Shown here one piece after another: positions 35,690 to 48,776 of a stretch of 64,000 nt of DNA (position 1 is the stretch's first letter; each line of letters opens with the position of its first letter). Under the pieces are notes generated by a model, which ran no database searches, was not told the DNA's origin, and saw nothing but the letters and a program-made list of their open reading frames with translations. The stretch is from Tamarix chinensis (Eukaryota > Streptophyta > Magnoliopsida > Caryophyllales > Tamaricaceae): assembly GCA_030549775.1 (NCBI GenBank), contig CM060180.1, positions 86,937,172 to 87,001,171 on the forward strand. The letters run 5' to 3'. The position numbers were made by a program, and so were the translations under genes.

Positions 35690-36900
35690 TGTAATATCCC
35701 CTGTTTTTCAGATCTCAGTATTTATAGTTATTAGTTTAGTAAGTGAAATTGATTAATATTATTTCCATGATATGGATGTATGATTTTAATTATTCTAAGT
35801 GCTCGTTTGGTATGGGAGTAATAGGGGTAGAAAAATTACCCCCATATTTTATATATCTTATATAATTTATTTAAAATTAAATATTTTTATTCTAATGAAT
35901 ACCCATTTTAGATCTTAATTTAATCTAAAATGGGTATTTCATTAAAATATATTTATTATTATTAAATACTTATTATAAAAGATGCAAAATAGAGGAGGAA
36001 TTTTTCCACTCCTATTACCCCATACCAAACAAGCCCTAAGTATTATGAGTTACTTTTACGATTAGGGTATTACTCTGATATTTATAATCTATTTGGACAG
36101 GAAAATTTTAGAGGGAATTTCAAATTTAAGAGAAAACTTATACAGTTTTTTAGCCTATTTTTTATTTTTATAAATTTTAATTCTCTCATGAACTATCCTC
36201 CTCAGCTTCCCTATCCAAACAAACATTTAGGATTTTGATATGAGTCCTTATTATGATATTATTTTTGTAAAGCCTTATAAAATATTTCGAACACTTAAAC
36301 TATTGTGTGACGTTGTTATTCTAATATTATTTAGACCTTCCAATGTTTATAAAGTATCACTTAAAAAATATTTATAATGCTTTAAGTGTTAATTGCCATT
36401 AATAAAGCTACTTTTATTATCAATACATGTATTTCTCCTATTATGAATCTTATTTATTTAATAAAAAAAAATTAATGGGGAAAAACAAAGAGGAGGCCAA
36501 CTAATAAGAGCTCCCTCTCTTTTCCTCTTGGATAATTTTAAATTCATCTAGTATATATGTTGGGAGCCTTTTTAGTAAGCCATCCATTGAATGATTAGTA
36601 TCTTTAAAAGTCAGTAAAATCTATCAACTCACCTACTCCCTCTTCTCCCCCTTACCTTACCTACACCATACTCTTCTAACCCACTCGCTCTCATTTATCT
36701 TTTGTACACTAAACATTCCATTATAATCCTTCACTCCACACTTTACCATCCCTTTCATCAACACTAAAAAGCTCCCTTCTTCTCTCTCTCTCTTGCCATT
36801 CAACATCACCATCATCACCATACCCCATCAAGTCTTATCACAACAATGCTTCATTGTTCTTCCATAAAAATCCATCCTTTGTTGATAAAATTTTCTTTTG
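35690..36900 (+). mobile_element. LTR-like left end with CT-rich leader, right end not found
   Basis: The start TGTAATATCCCC matches the reverse-orientation terminus of the A-E family (compare TGCAATACCCC at 5290). A CT-rich stretch (36480-36850, with 'ctccctctcttttcctc' and 'cttcttctctctctctc') lies where a leader is expected. MITE T3 is inserted near the left end. No matching GGTGTTACA end or duplication of cagat was found, so the element may be truncated. Confidence 0.4.
35799..36036. mobile_element. Tourist-like MITE, copy T3
   Basis: The element is 238 bp and the best-preserved copy: GTGCTCGTTTGGTATGGG at the left, and ccccataccaaacaagccc (reverse complement GGGCTTGTTTGGTATGGGG) at the right, with perfect taa duplications (35796-35798 and 36037-36039). 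TWA target sites and GGGC..GTTTGG termini place the family in PIF/Harbinger. It is inserted in the LTR-like sequence beginning at 35690. Confidence 0.88.
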
Positions 36901-37744
36901 ATGCTAACAAACAATAGTATTATGTAAGTTCCATGTTATAATCATTGATAAGTTTGAAGATGTTTAAGAGCAATAACTTCAAGACACTAAAGAAGGAATT
37001 GATGGATGCATGAACATCTTAAAATCATAGAATAGTATTTATGCTTAGAACTTCGTGTAAGTTAACACGATTCTAGTTGGAGTTATACATGTAGCTTAGG
37101 TTAAAAGTTTTCCAAAGAATTCTTCAAAGTGATTTTGAGAGGAAACCTACATAAGTTCGCTCTAAGTTCTATTATAATAGATGTGGTTTGAAGAAATAGG
37201 AAGAAGATTTTCAAGGCAAAAGTAACTAAATTTGAAAAAAATAATAATTTTGCTGCATCTTTGATGAAAATATATTTACACATTTTTGTATTGCTAGTTG
37301 AATATTTTGGTTACCTATTTACTTAGCAAATATTAAATTATTTGGTGAATGATGTTACTTTATTAAATAAAATCTTAGAAGGTAATGCTCAAGTATTTTT
37401 CTACAATTGTTTTGGGTAATATTTATAAATACACATTTATATACTTCACCAAAGTTCTTCCTATATTTTCTTTAGATAAAATTATATTTCAAATTGGTAG
37501 GTATTATTTTACAAGGAAGGAGGACTTTTATATCATTTTTATCAAAGTTTGATGCTCAAAATTGTGAGATCAATTTTCCTATTTAGCATATAGTTTCAAA
37601 AATTAAGGCTTTTTTCTTGAAATTTGTTTCCAATTTTTCAGAAATTTAGAAAATATGTTCATAACATCTATTTTTATTTTTTCAAATTAAAAAATTGCAA
37701 AACACGTTTTCTAACTTTATGAAGAAAAATGGAAAATAACTTAT

Positions 37745-38530
37745 ACTATGTTTTTTGAGTTTTTCATATAATAATTCTAATGTTAATAAAATAATACTAA
37801 TGATATTATTATTAATAATAACATAGTTAATAATATTTTTATATTATTATTAATAATTAGGTTTACTAATAATATTACTAATAAATTTAATATTATTATT
37901 AGCAATATTAATATTAATAATAAATTTATTATTAATATTAAAATTTTATATTTATTAATATATCTAATAATAATAATAACATTTTCATTATATTATTTTA
38001 AAGAAATTTATGATATTACTAATACTATTGTTATCTAAAATAATAATATTATCAGAGTTAGTATTATTAACAAAAATAATAATGATAGTATTATTAATAG
38101 TATTGATATTGATATTACTTACATAAATAATAATAATATTAATACTATATATAAAAATAATACTATAATAAATTTTCACACTAATAGTATTAATTATTTA
38201 TATTAATAATAAAATTAATATCATTATTATTATAATTGATATTATTATAATTTTTTAATGAATCCTATTCTTATCATTAATATTCTCAAGATTAACATAC
38301 TAATAATATTTTTGTTGTTATTATTTTTATCATTGTTAGTGGTGATAATAATAATAATAATTATGAATTTTAGTATTAATAATATTTGTATCATGTTTAC
38401 TATTGTTGTTGTTGTTAATATTAATAATAAAAATACTATTATTATTAAAAATTTTAATAACATTATTATGAATAATGTTGGTAATAATAATTGAAATGAT
38501 CATCATCATAGTTATCATCATCATCAAATC
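37745..38530. repeat. ATT/AAT-rich low-complexity tract
   Basis: About 0.8 kb is made almost only of interrupted 'taataata' and 'attattatt' trinucleotides, alternating strand sense, with rare 'gttgttgtt' and 'catcatcat'. The Ile/Asn-rich open frames on both strands are translations of the repeat. Confidence 0.9.
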
Positions 38531-39660
38531 TAGAATAAGATGAACATGTTTTCAAATTTTTTAAATTAAAAAGGTAGTTTTACGATATGACAAATGAACA
38601 CATTTTATAAAATTTTCATGGAGATCTATTTTCTTGTTTTCCATAGAAAACTGAGGAAAATAGAAAATAATTTTACCAAGCTAAATGCACAATTTGTTTT
38701 AATTGTGTATTGCTAATTCTAAAAATTGGTAGTCACTCCAATAATATTTATACATAGTTTCTTTTACAACTTCATGCTATCAATCTTAATCAAATTATAT
38801 GTCTTCTATCGATTACAAAGGTAAAATCATTAGATAAACTTAAGACCACAAGTTTATATGCACATTAGGTAAAGGTGATTTACTTCTAGAATTAGAAGTT
38901 GAGTGCTAGCTGAAGTTGAGTAGAAGTTTGTTTGATAGTTTAAATATTGAGTGTATCCTTCTATTTCCACTAGTAAGAGTAACAAAATAATTAATTAGTA
39001 CCATTAACGTATACTGCTTGAAATAGGAGTATCTATTAAATAGAGGAATCACATAATATTTTGTTCTTTACTTTCGACATTTCATTCATAGAGAACTAAA
39101 TAAGAAACTATTAACACACCAACATTTTAAACTAGAATATTTTGTTTTAAAGAAAATGTGGAAGCATTTATGAACCTAAAATCGAGGAATGTTACTACTA
39201 AGTTAATCATGAGAGATGCGTGACCATTACCTAACCCATGCTTGATATAAGGTAAAATAAAACATCTAAGAGAGAATGCATGCTCTACTAATAATTTCAT
39301 GATAACAATGATGAGGATAGTAATATAGATAGAAGAGAGAGCTTACAAAATTCAAATATAGGAAGCATTATAAAAATGATCAAACAAAATCTTAATACAT
39401 TATTATTAATTTCCAAGTGATATCACAAATCACAATTTAATTCCATTAATAACCAATTGGGTGTTTCCAAATGATTACAGTAAACACATCACAAGGTATA
39501 TAATCCACCAATTGGATGATTAGAGGTGACACCAAACTTAACCACTCAGGGCCCATAATATCATCATTTTGATCCATATTAAATTCCAGTTAAGCATGAT
39601 TGAAATCATCAATAAAATTTACTAAATACATAGAAACATTAATATTGAAGACCCAAAAAA

Positions 39661-40240
39661 AAGAATACTAAGTATCAAGCAAACATAACAAAATATAGGT
39701 GGAATAGTCGATTGGTTCATGGGACCATAGACTGGGCTGGTCATACTAGACTTGAGAAGAAAATAAAAATAGCAAACCATTCAATTGGTTGTTTCCATCG
39801 ATAGGCTTTTCATGGGAAACTAGTGATAGGTTTGAACAAATTAGTTGATTGTTCTAAGTAGAGGCTAGACCACTCCGGTTATGAGGCCATTGGTTGATGG
39901 ATTTAGCAAACCGGTTGACTATTCATGGGAACCATTTGAATGCTTCATCAAAATAAAGAAAGAACATTAAATATCAAGCAAAAAAGGTGAAATGTAGGAA
40001 GTTTGGTCAATTGTTTCTTGGGACTAGTAGACTAGTCTAGTTACACTAGACATAAGAAGAAAATAAAACCGGTAAACTCATTGATTGGTTGGTCTCACCA
40101 ATTAATTGTTTATGAAAAACCAATCAATAGATTTGACCAAACCGGTCGATGGGTCTAAAGAGAGATCATACCACTATGTTCATGAGTCCACTAGTTGATG
40201 GGTTTGGCAAACTGATTGACTGCACATGGTAACTAGTCTA
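39661..40240. repeat. Tandem duplication of a 298-bp unit
   Basis: The unit starting 'aagaatactaagtatcaagc' (39661) recurs at 39959 as 'aagaacattaaatatcaagc'. Both continue with similar words ('agaagaaaataaaa', 'ggttgttt/ggttggt', 'ttgatggatttagcaaaccg' and 'ttgatgggtttggcaaactg'). A decayed third part follows to about 40,340. It may lie in an old LTR-like element (39,200-41,330) whose borders I could not find. Confidence 0.7.
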
Positions 40241-41475
40241 CTAGTAGACTATTGTCACAACTGGCCAATCAAAATTCCAAACCAAGTGACTATTCACACA
40301 ACCATTCCATGGGTCCACAAATCGATTGACTAGTGTAGGTAAAACAACAATTAAACTTGCTATTTACTTAACATAATTTATATTCAACCTTTCTCAATAC
40401 CTTAATCCTTCCTTGATTAAGATAAATAAGGAAGAGTTAAAGCTAATATCAGGAGAATAAAGAAGAGACTAGAATTCGACCAAAAAATGAGGAAATAAAA
40501 GGCAAACCCCTATTTGTTTCTTATTAGATAATAAAATGAAGGAAAAGTAGAGAACAACCAACACTTGGGAAATTTTCACGAAGGAAAAGGGCGATAATGA
40601 GTAGGTTTAGATGATAGTGAGTGGATTCAATTAGAAATGGAGTGTATAGGTGAGAGTGTTGGTTGACATACACAAGTGTGGGAATTCAAAAATATTAGAG
40701 GGTTTGTAAATCAAGGAATGGGTGTATAAATTCAAACATATAACCATGATTGTCAGAAGAGGGAGTAAAGTGAAGGAGAAGAGATAGAATGTGAGAAATA
40801 CCTCGAAAGTACTTTTGGAAAAAATATGCTCATTAGCACAAATAGATTCCAATTAGATTTTTTTTTATAACCATTGAAAAGAGATTCGAATAAAAATTAG
40901 AAAAGGATGTAAAATTATAAGCCAACTAGTTGATCGCTTTAAGCAAACCAGTCAATTGGTTTATTAGGAAATAAAATTGCTAGTTCTTGAGCATACCAGT
41001 CAATCATTTAGGATAACTAATCGATCGATGTATCTAAAATTCACAACTTTATTAGAGTTTCAAGATTTTTCTAAAATCAAAAAACATAATTTTAAATATA
41101 ATTTGAAGGATTTTACCATACGGTATTATAAAAAATCAACTAAATAGAATCAAACTTAAAGTATTCACCATACTAATTTCTCTATAATCATTTTAAAAGG
41201 ATTTCAGTGGTTTAGTTTCATCATTCCAAATGGGAATTTTAATTTAATATCTACACATTTTAGTTAATTTGAAAAATTTTCAATAATTAAATAACATTTT
41301 CTTGAGTTTTTTTACTATTTAATCATTGCACCATCCCTTAGAAAATTTTATAAGAGCAACTAATCTTAGAGAGCTTATACCTTATAGATCAAAAGATGAA
41401 TGATCCTAAAGGGATGCAAGAAGGACACTCAATTATGGATCCACCACTGCTAGTGAAAATAGTCTCTATTCTAAA

Positions 41476-42410
41476 TGTAGGATCATCCTTGTTTTGTACA
41501 TTTGAACACGTTTTGTGGACATGTATAAGATATTTCGTGGCATTCTTGAAAGTGATTTTATCAACCTAAAAGGATTTATTTAATAATGTTCCATAACATG
41601 ATACTTGTACAAGATTAAAATCTAAATGCAACCCTAACTGATATATTAGGCTTGGTGATGTATCAAGTTTGATGATATGGATGTTTGGGCATGAAATAAC
41701 CAACATGCAATATGGAATAGCTAGTTGGAAGTTAGAATATAACTATGCACTAATTATGGTTTTACATTGTTGGTTATGATATTTTATTGCAACAAATATA
41801 TGTTAGTACTAATTCTATGGATTGATGACAACTAATGATAAGTTTTGTGATGTGGGTGACATCTTATAACACCTGATATAGGTGTATATAATGGTTGCTA
41901 CAAACAGCTAGTTTAGGTGATTATTTTATTGATTGTTTTGAAGTTATTTGAGATATTCTCTTAACTAATTTCATAAAAACCCTAACATATACTTGTAAGG
42001 TTATTAGCTAGGTTCTCATGTGCGATTTATGCCTATATATAGGGAATAATTTTTACCCTTATAAGTAGATTGAAGTTGATGAATAAAGTTTCTCTTTGTG
42101 ACCATTCAAACCTTTCAACATCTTTGTGAGTTGAGAGTGGCCATTAGAAGATTCTTTGTGTGTTCTTCTATTAGTTTAATTCACATTGGTTTTCTTTGTG
42201 AGTTTCTCTCTATGCTCTTTTCAATTGTTATATTTCTGAGGTGCTTAAGAGTTATATTTATGCATATAACTTATCCTATATTATCCATCCTATTTGGTCA
42301 TCACATCAAAAACTTCCATCACCATTGTTCCTTTGAGTTTCATGTGAGAGCGGTATGTGAGATTCATGATCATTATATTTTGTGAATTAGATCTATATTA
42401 AACTAGTATA
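41476..42410 (+). repeat. Left LTR of the gag-bearing relic
   Basis: It begins TGTAGGATCATCC. It matches the right repeat through 'ctaattatggtttta', 'tttatgcctatata', 'gattgaagttgatgaataaag' and 'gtgagttgagagt'. A TATA-like 'cctatatatag' occurs near 42,032. A degraded methionine-tRNA-like primer site could be the 'gagagcgg' near 42,350, but this is uncertain. Confidence 0.65.
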
Positions 42411-42686
42411 AAAGCTTCAAAATTATCCTTTCCTAAGGTAATCACTTTCCTAGGCTTTTAATCCACTTATTCCTCACATTTTTCTCTTATTTTTTTTGCT
42501 CCCCATATTCAGCCATTGCAACCTTTATCTCAATCTCATTATCCTTTCTTTCTCCCTAAAGAATAAAACAAGATTGTGTGTTCTCATGAATTATTTAATC
42601 ATCAAATGTAAAACCCTTATTTTACCAGCTAAAATGTTTCATTTTTGTGGAAGAATTAATTAATAAATTACTGAGTGTTACCACCA

Positions 42687-42729
42687 CACTTAGTATAATT
42701 CTGGCTTCTCATCTTTCTTACACTAAGTG
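42687..42729. repeat. Stem-loop near one end of copy D
   Basis: The sequence cacttagtataa faces ttacactaagtg. It is the counterpart of 6992-7037 and 13424-13469, with a different loop. Confidence 0.65.
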
Positions 42730-43282
42730 CTAAGGCTACCAAAATTAAACCAGAGTTCATTAGAAAAAATACAAATAATACATAATAGAGTTACCAATAA
42801 ATGTCCTGGTGTAATAGTATAACCAAAGTACGACAAGGTACATAAGAGTTCAAAGAAAAACCACTTGAAACAAAAATAGCATCCGAAGGTATAACTCTGG
42901 TTTGCCCTAACTCTTAGACCTAAATACGCATACTGAAAATGGAACCTCTTTCCAAGGATTCCACTTGTCCTGCCTGTGCTTATAAGATTCATGTCATCCT
43001 ATGGCCCTCACATAATCATCTATAAAATTAGTATCAATATTACTTCCTTACAATGAGTAAATCACAATATCTCACAAGAGGCATCGTACCCACATTCTGC
43101 ATAGTCACAAAAAAATTGAATAGCATATATAAGCACAAGGCATGAGTGGTATAAACAATACTCAATGAGAAACATATATCATGGTTCAATTCTTAACTCA
43201 ACAGTAAAATATACCAATCCATTTCTCACCATTTCAAAGTGTGATGTCATATTTGATTAGTTAAATACATTCTAATCATAAT

Positions 43283-43455
43283 GGTAGGGCACTAAGACAA
43301 CTACCAAAACAAAAATTCAAAATAATAACATGATAGGTCTCTAAAGTGACTACGAAACTAATAAATCCAACATAAACTAATATAGGGAACTGAGGAAACT
43401 ACTAAACCAAAAATCCATCACAATACCAAGGTAGAGTGTTGAGGCAACTATCGAA
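43283..43455. repeat. Minisatellite of copy D
   Basis: About three units of roughly 54-58 bp read 'tagggcactaagacaactacc', 'taggtctctaaagtgactac', 'agggaactgaggaaactac' and 'tagagtgttgaggcaactatc'. The same unit occurs in copy E. Offset from the left end is about 0.68 kb. Confidence 0.75.
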
Positions 43456-43675
43456 ACAACAATCCATTTCTTTTATTATACAACAAACATTTTCATTTTG
43501 TTTCTTACTTGAGAGGGATACAAATCAACCTAGGAACATAGCGGTACATCTAATTATATTGGTGTATGAAAGAAACACAATATCCTTACCTCAAAATCAA
43601 GGACACAATGGTATGCTTGGTAATATTGGTTCCCGTAAGCAACATAATATCCTTTTAATCTTAGTCAACTAGTCC

Positions 43676-44555
43676 TGATGCAGGAGCATACATTGAACAT
43701 AATGATTGTCATATTCATACTAATCCTCAAGGTAAAGAAGATAATTTAGATTTCTTAATGTTGGAGCCTATCATGTTAAATATTCTTGATAATTCTTATA
43801 TGATTGACATTGAAAACCATTCAAGTTATTCTTGTAGGTATGTTACATATTTACAAGAAGATGATGTTCATACACATTGATGTGTACAAGTATTCCAAGG
43901 CATGCAAGGCTATGACATACATGGGATGATATATTACAACAAGAAGATAAAGTGATGATATTCATTATTTGTATAAACTTTTTGTAAACCTTAACTCTAA
44001 GTATATTTTATGTAAGTTAGGGTATGGCTATAATTTCGTGTATGTATCTTAGTCAATTGTATAGCTTTGTAATATTAATCATTAGTATCGTTTAACCAAT
44101 GATATTATGACTTGGATTAAGGTTAATATAGGATTAATTCAACCATGATTAGTGGGATGAATTAATAAGGAAAAACTTGGCTGGTTTAAGCTAGTGCACC
44201 ACCGAGTCTCCCTTCTCCTCTATATACAATGTTGTGCGCAACTTTATGGGCAGAATTGAAAAGATTTGAATGAGAATTTTTAGATCAAACTTTAAGAAAG
44301 AGAGCTAAAGTCTAATACTCCCTTTTGGTTCTACATTGAGAAAGGAAAATCTGGGATTAATCATTCCTCAATACTATCTTCAAGTCGACACATTTGAACA
44401 CCTTCAAATCTGTCGAAACACCTTCATCTCGTAACATCAAGTTCTTCGTCTATAATACACCAATTCACTTCATTATTTTTGCATTAGATCTTGAGTCAAA
44501 GTTTCTAATACAGATTTAGATCCAACCTTCCGTTACTTTGATAAAAAACACATCA
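43676..44555. mobile_element. Solo LTR of another family nested in copy D
   Basis: The element is 880 bp with inverted ends TGATG...CATCA and perfect 5-bp duplications agtcc (43671-43675 and 44556-44560). A TATA-like 'ctctatatacaa' lies near 44,217. Removing it restores similarity of copy D to copy E across the junction. The superfamily is not determinable without an internal region. Confidence 0.85.
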
Positions 44556-45979
44556 AGTCCTTAAGTAATGATGCCCCCTTTAAGGCCCGTAGGTCACCTA
44601 TAGAGTAGAATATGGTCTTAAAAACCATGGTATAATAACACACCAGTGAACCAAGACAAGGGATAACACCTCACCTCTAAAATAGTGACCCTTAGAGAGA
44701 AACCATTTCCAACTATAGGCCTTTCACTTTAAGTATTAACATCTTATGTGATGATCACATATATCACATACAACACAAAAATTTTCACTTTCCATACTTA
44801 ACTATTTTCCCCTTTATTATTAATTATTAAGAAAAGCCTAAGGTCATAGGTCTATGTCAAATCAAGTCAAAGATAAAGCCAATCTATCAAAAGGCGAATG
44901 CCATCCTATTATTTGTTTATTTGTATATGATACATTAAGTCAAAATTACCAAAATACCCTTCAAAACTTTAGTTTCCACATTTTATTCATTTTTTATATC
45001 AAACATTATCATCATGAAATAATTTTCATGAGAAGGAAAAAAAAAGGTAATATTTTACATTATTTTGGTATGTAGGTAATCTTTGTAGTTTGGTGATTAA
45101 CTATATTTTTCACTTTTATGCATTTAGTGGGTTGCGCTTATGAAAACCCTAATCATACGAGTATCACGTACCATATTTTTCCATAAGAATACATGTGAAC
45201 ATTTAAAAGCATGAGACATCATTTAAATAGGTATATAATCATCATAGTACATGTAGAAGCATATCTCCAACCCTAGGCCATGTAAAATATGATTTATCAT
45301 TAGCTAACCCTAATCATGAGCATATATGTCCATGTGAACTATAGTAACCATACTTCCATGCATGAGAATTAATGAGGCATATACCATGGGATTTAAATCA
45401 TAACATGATAATAATGGAATTCCGAAAAAAATCTTATACATGCAGATGTAAAACATTTGACATATTACCATGTATGCAACTCAATTATTTTTACTCATGC
45501 ATATTAGCCTTTCATCACATTATCATGCTATCATGCATGATAAAATATTTGAAAAGAATAAAACCTAGCATGATTGTAGGTCTCAAATTTCCTAGCAATA
45601 TCACACATAATTTTCTACAATCCTATGAGTGATTAGATTTACATAACCCGAGTTTATACAAAAGAGGTCTTCTCCAAAGTTCTCAAGGATTACCTAGGAA
45701 TTTAACATCCAAAAACATACATATAATAAATATAATATTACATAATAATAATCCACAATTACTAAAATAATTTAGGGCTTCTAAATAGTGGATTAAACAA
45801 GAGGAAATCCATAGAATGTCAACTAATAAAGAGAGGGAAGCTACAGAGGATAAATGTGCACCAAGGTTGAATGCTTCTACAAATTTGGCCAAAGGTAAGG
45901 AGAGGAAGAAAGGTAGAAATGGTATATAAAAAGGATAAGGAGAAGTGTAACACATAAGGTTTAAATATGGGGAAGATTC

Positions 45980-46620
45980 TCCATAGAAATGGGTGTAGGT
46001 AGAAGAGGGTAGCTTTGGCTAAAATGCTTGAAGGTGGGTGTGTGTAGCTGTGATGGTTATGGATGAAAGGAAGAGGGAGGGAATGAAATGTTTGGTTGGT
46101 GGAGATGGGGTAGGAATGATTGGTTTTGATGGTGGTGAGGAGGAAAAAATGGTGAGGGGTGTCAAAGGTAAGAAAAGAAAGGAATGTGTACGTAAGGAAG
46201 GAGAGGTTGCAGGGGTTTTATACATGGTTGATGGGGGAAGCTATGACATGAATGGCTATTTTAGGGTATGGGGCTGCAGTGTAGGTGGATATTGGCAAGG
46301 TAGGGGGATTTTAGTGGGTGATGCTACAATAAATAAAAATGGGTAAAGCAAATGAGCTTGAAGGGAGAAATGAAGAGTCTGGTGTGAGAGGGAGCTCGGT
46401 AGAGGCAAGATTTTCTATAGAAGGGGTCAAGAGTTTTTGGCATACACATAAGAGTATAGCATGTGTCTAAGAAATGGGTTTCTTGTATTTAAACAAGGAG
46501 AAAAACCAAGAGAGTAAAACAAGATGGAGAGGGGAGGTATGTTGCATAGTGATAAGATTTGTATGTAAGGTGTAGGGGTAAGGAAGGTAGGGTGATGGTC
46601 AAGGGAAAACGTAGCATAGG
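45980..46620 (-). other. Purine-rich (minus-strand CT-rich) module of copy D
   Basis: G/GA-rich on +, placed like the GC modules of A, B and E. It yields a 102-codon plus frame (46038-46346) and a Pro/Ser-rich minus frame (46019-46225), neither with a domain. Confidence 0.6.
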
Positions 46621-46920
46621 ATAGGGATATTTTAGAGTAAAAATCTAGGCAAAGAATTAGGGTAAAATATCCATTAGAATTTAATTATCAATCTAGGTTT
46701 ATTTGACGAAACATAAATCGATTATGACCCCTATTAGGTTTAAAAATTATTAAGCACCCTCTAGTATATTTTAAGCTAATTAAATGTTATAACTAATCAG
46801 TCATAATAATATAACACATATTAACAAATTTATTTATTATCAAGTATCCTAAAATAGTCATTACAACAAATATACATAATTATCTGTTATAATTAGGGTT
46901 TCTAAAAATGAGGTATTCTA

Positions 46921-48770
46921 TCAACCTTTTATTTGAAGATATTCATCCTTTTCTATACAACTCTCACCAAGAACTTCATAAAGTTCTTGATAAAGCTCAT
47001 CAAGATTCATATCAAGTTAAATATCCTCATTTCCCCCCCTCTATTCCACATTTAATTATCTTCTTTATTTTATTTACATGTTTCTTTGAGATTTAGAAGT
47101 CCATATCCACAACAATAAATTCTTCATTGAATGATTCATCTTTTGCTTTGTTGGGTGGATGAATAAAATTTTAGAGTGTGGTTTATTTTCATGCATACAT
47201 TCGATCTAATCATGGATATTGATGATTTTATGAATTCCCTACCTGATACTATACACCTCTAATTCTAATGTCTTGAAACAAAGATGGAGGAAAGTTTAGA
47301 GGCTAACAAAATGATAAAGTTGAAGGTATAGTAAGGTGTATCATACAAGCAAAAGATGGAAGAATAAATGCAAAGCTTGAATACATTGAAAATGAAATAA
47401 TTACTTCAAGTGGTAGCACACATTGAAGACAAATAAGGTAATACCACCAATAAGAGAAGGGATTTAAGGTTGAATTTCCTAAATTCTATGGTGAGTTTGA
47501 TGTTGAGATCTTTATTGATTAATTGCAAACCATAGATTCAATTTTTTTAAGTTTAAAGAGTATGAAGATTATATGATGTGTAAGTATTGCCATACTCAAA
47601 TTTAGAAAGTTTGCGATATTTTGGTTTGAAAATCTCAAAAGATTGAGAGAAAAAGAAAGCGAACCAAAGATCAAGTCATGGGAGAAACTCAAAAAGAATT
47701 TGTAGATAAATTTCATCCTAAGAGAGTTTGAGCAAGATAAATTCATCAACATGATATTATTAAGGAAAGGTGCTCAAAGTGCTTAAGGGTACACAAGGGA
47801 GTTTGAAAAAATTTCACTAATTTGTGATATTAAAAAGATGAAGGAACAAATTTGTGCAAGGTTCCTTAGAGTCTTAAATTTTAGCATTCATGATAAGTTA
47901 GAATTTTCTTTGTATGACTCACTTGAATATATGATCAAGTTAGACATCAATTTTAAATGATAAATTAATATGTCAAAGGTAATATCCAAACCAAATTCTT
48001 CCAATTTGAATGAAATCCCTCTTATTTTAAGTTCAAGCATGGAAGAAGAAGTCATAATGCCTATAATTAGGAAATTAAAGGTGAAGGAAGACACTAGTAG
48101 CCAATGTTATAAGCTTAGAGGTTATGGTGGTATTGCTTGGGAATGTCTTAATAAAAGAGCCCTAAACATGAGATAAATTGAAGACATAAAGAATTGTGAA
48201 AAAGAGAAGGAGGTTGAAGGGGATAGTGGTGGAGATATGTTTGATCCATGTAGCTATAAGAGTGAAGATGGAGATTTCCCAACCATAATTTAAAAATAAA
48301 ATAAAATAGAGCCATGCTTTGTGATGAGGAAAGTTAAAGCACTCAAGGATAATGTGTAATATTTATGTAGGGTTTATTTGTGTTCATATGGTTCTAATTT
48401 GATAAGTAAATCATTACATATGTTAAAGCTTCATGAATTTGATTCTGTGGGTTGGTTTAAAAATTTCAAGCATGAAGATCGATGTTCTATCAAGAGTTAT
48501 TATGGTTCCAATGAGATATAATAATATTTCCTTTATTTGAAGGTAATTTTGAAGCATCATGAGAGCTATTCATTTGGTTATGTTGTGATCATTTATGATG
48601 ATCCGATGGAGTCCTTGATAAGGTATTATAAAACATTCAAGAATATATTTAATCTTAAAGAAACATTTATAGAGTTTAAATATGCAAGGCACCTTGAAGA
48701 GTGTGTTTACATTTCATTTCTATTCATCCTCAAGTTCTTGAATTTGAGGTAAAATTCTTCAAGAGGGAGA
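46921..48770 (+). pseudogene. Ty3/gypsy gag relic with zinc knuckle and protease trace
   Basis: Near 47,465 the + strand reads FKVEFPKFYGEFDVEIFID, the N-terminal part of the plant retrotransposon gag domain (usually ..P.F.G..D...F..W). The capsid region follows in broken frames (47,600-47,950). Near 48,095-48,175 CYKLRGYGGIAWEC is a damaged CCHC knuckle: the second cysteine is Leu and the histidine is Gly. The rest, to 48,770, may retain protease traces but lacks pol. Stops and frameshifts are common throughout. Confidence 0.75.
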
Positions 48771-48776
48771 GAATGG
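48756..48776 (+). other. Polypurine-tract-like sequence before the right LTR
   Basis: The run 'aagagggagagaatgg' lies immediately before TGTCGG, the first bases of the right LTR, as expected for the plus-strand primer of a retrotransposon. Confidence 0.6.

Larger units (their letters stand above)
42607..46920 (-). mobile_element. Long solo-LTR-like element, copy D
   Basis: The element is 4,314 bp. It begins TGTAAAACCC, ends GAGGTATTCTA, and is flanked by tcaaa (42602-42606) and tcaac (46921-46925), four of five bases. The 'gtgttaccaccacacttag...aagtgctaaggct' segment, minisatellite, 'tttcactttaagta...tgatcaca' block (44727-44760) and G-rich module (46000-46600) follow the family order. It is closest to copy E. 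An 880-bp solo LTR (43676-44555) is nested within. No coding capacity. Confidence 0.8.

Noticed and set aside
38258..38527. Ile/Asn-rich frames on both strands
   Set aside because: Direct translations of the ATT/AAT tract.
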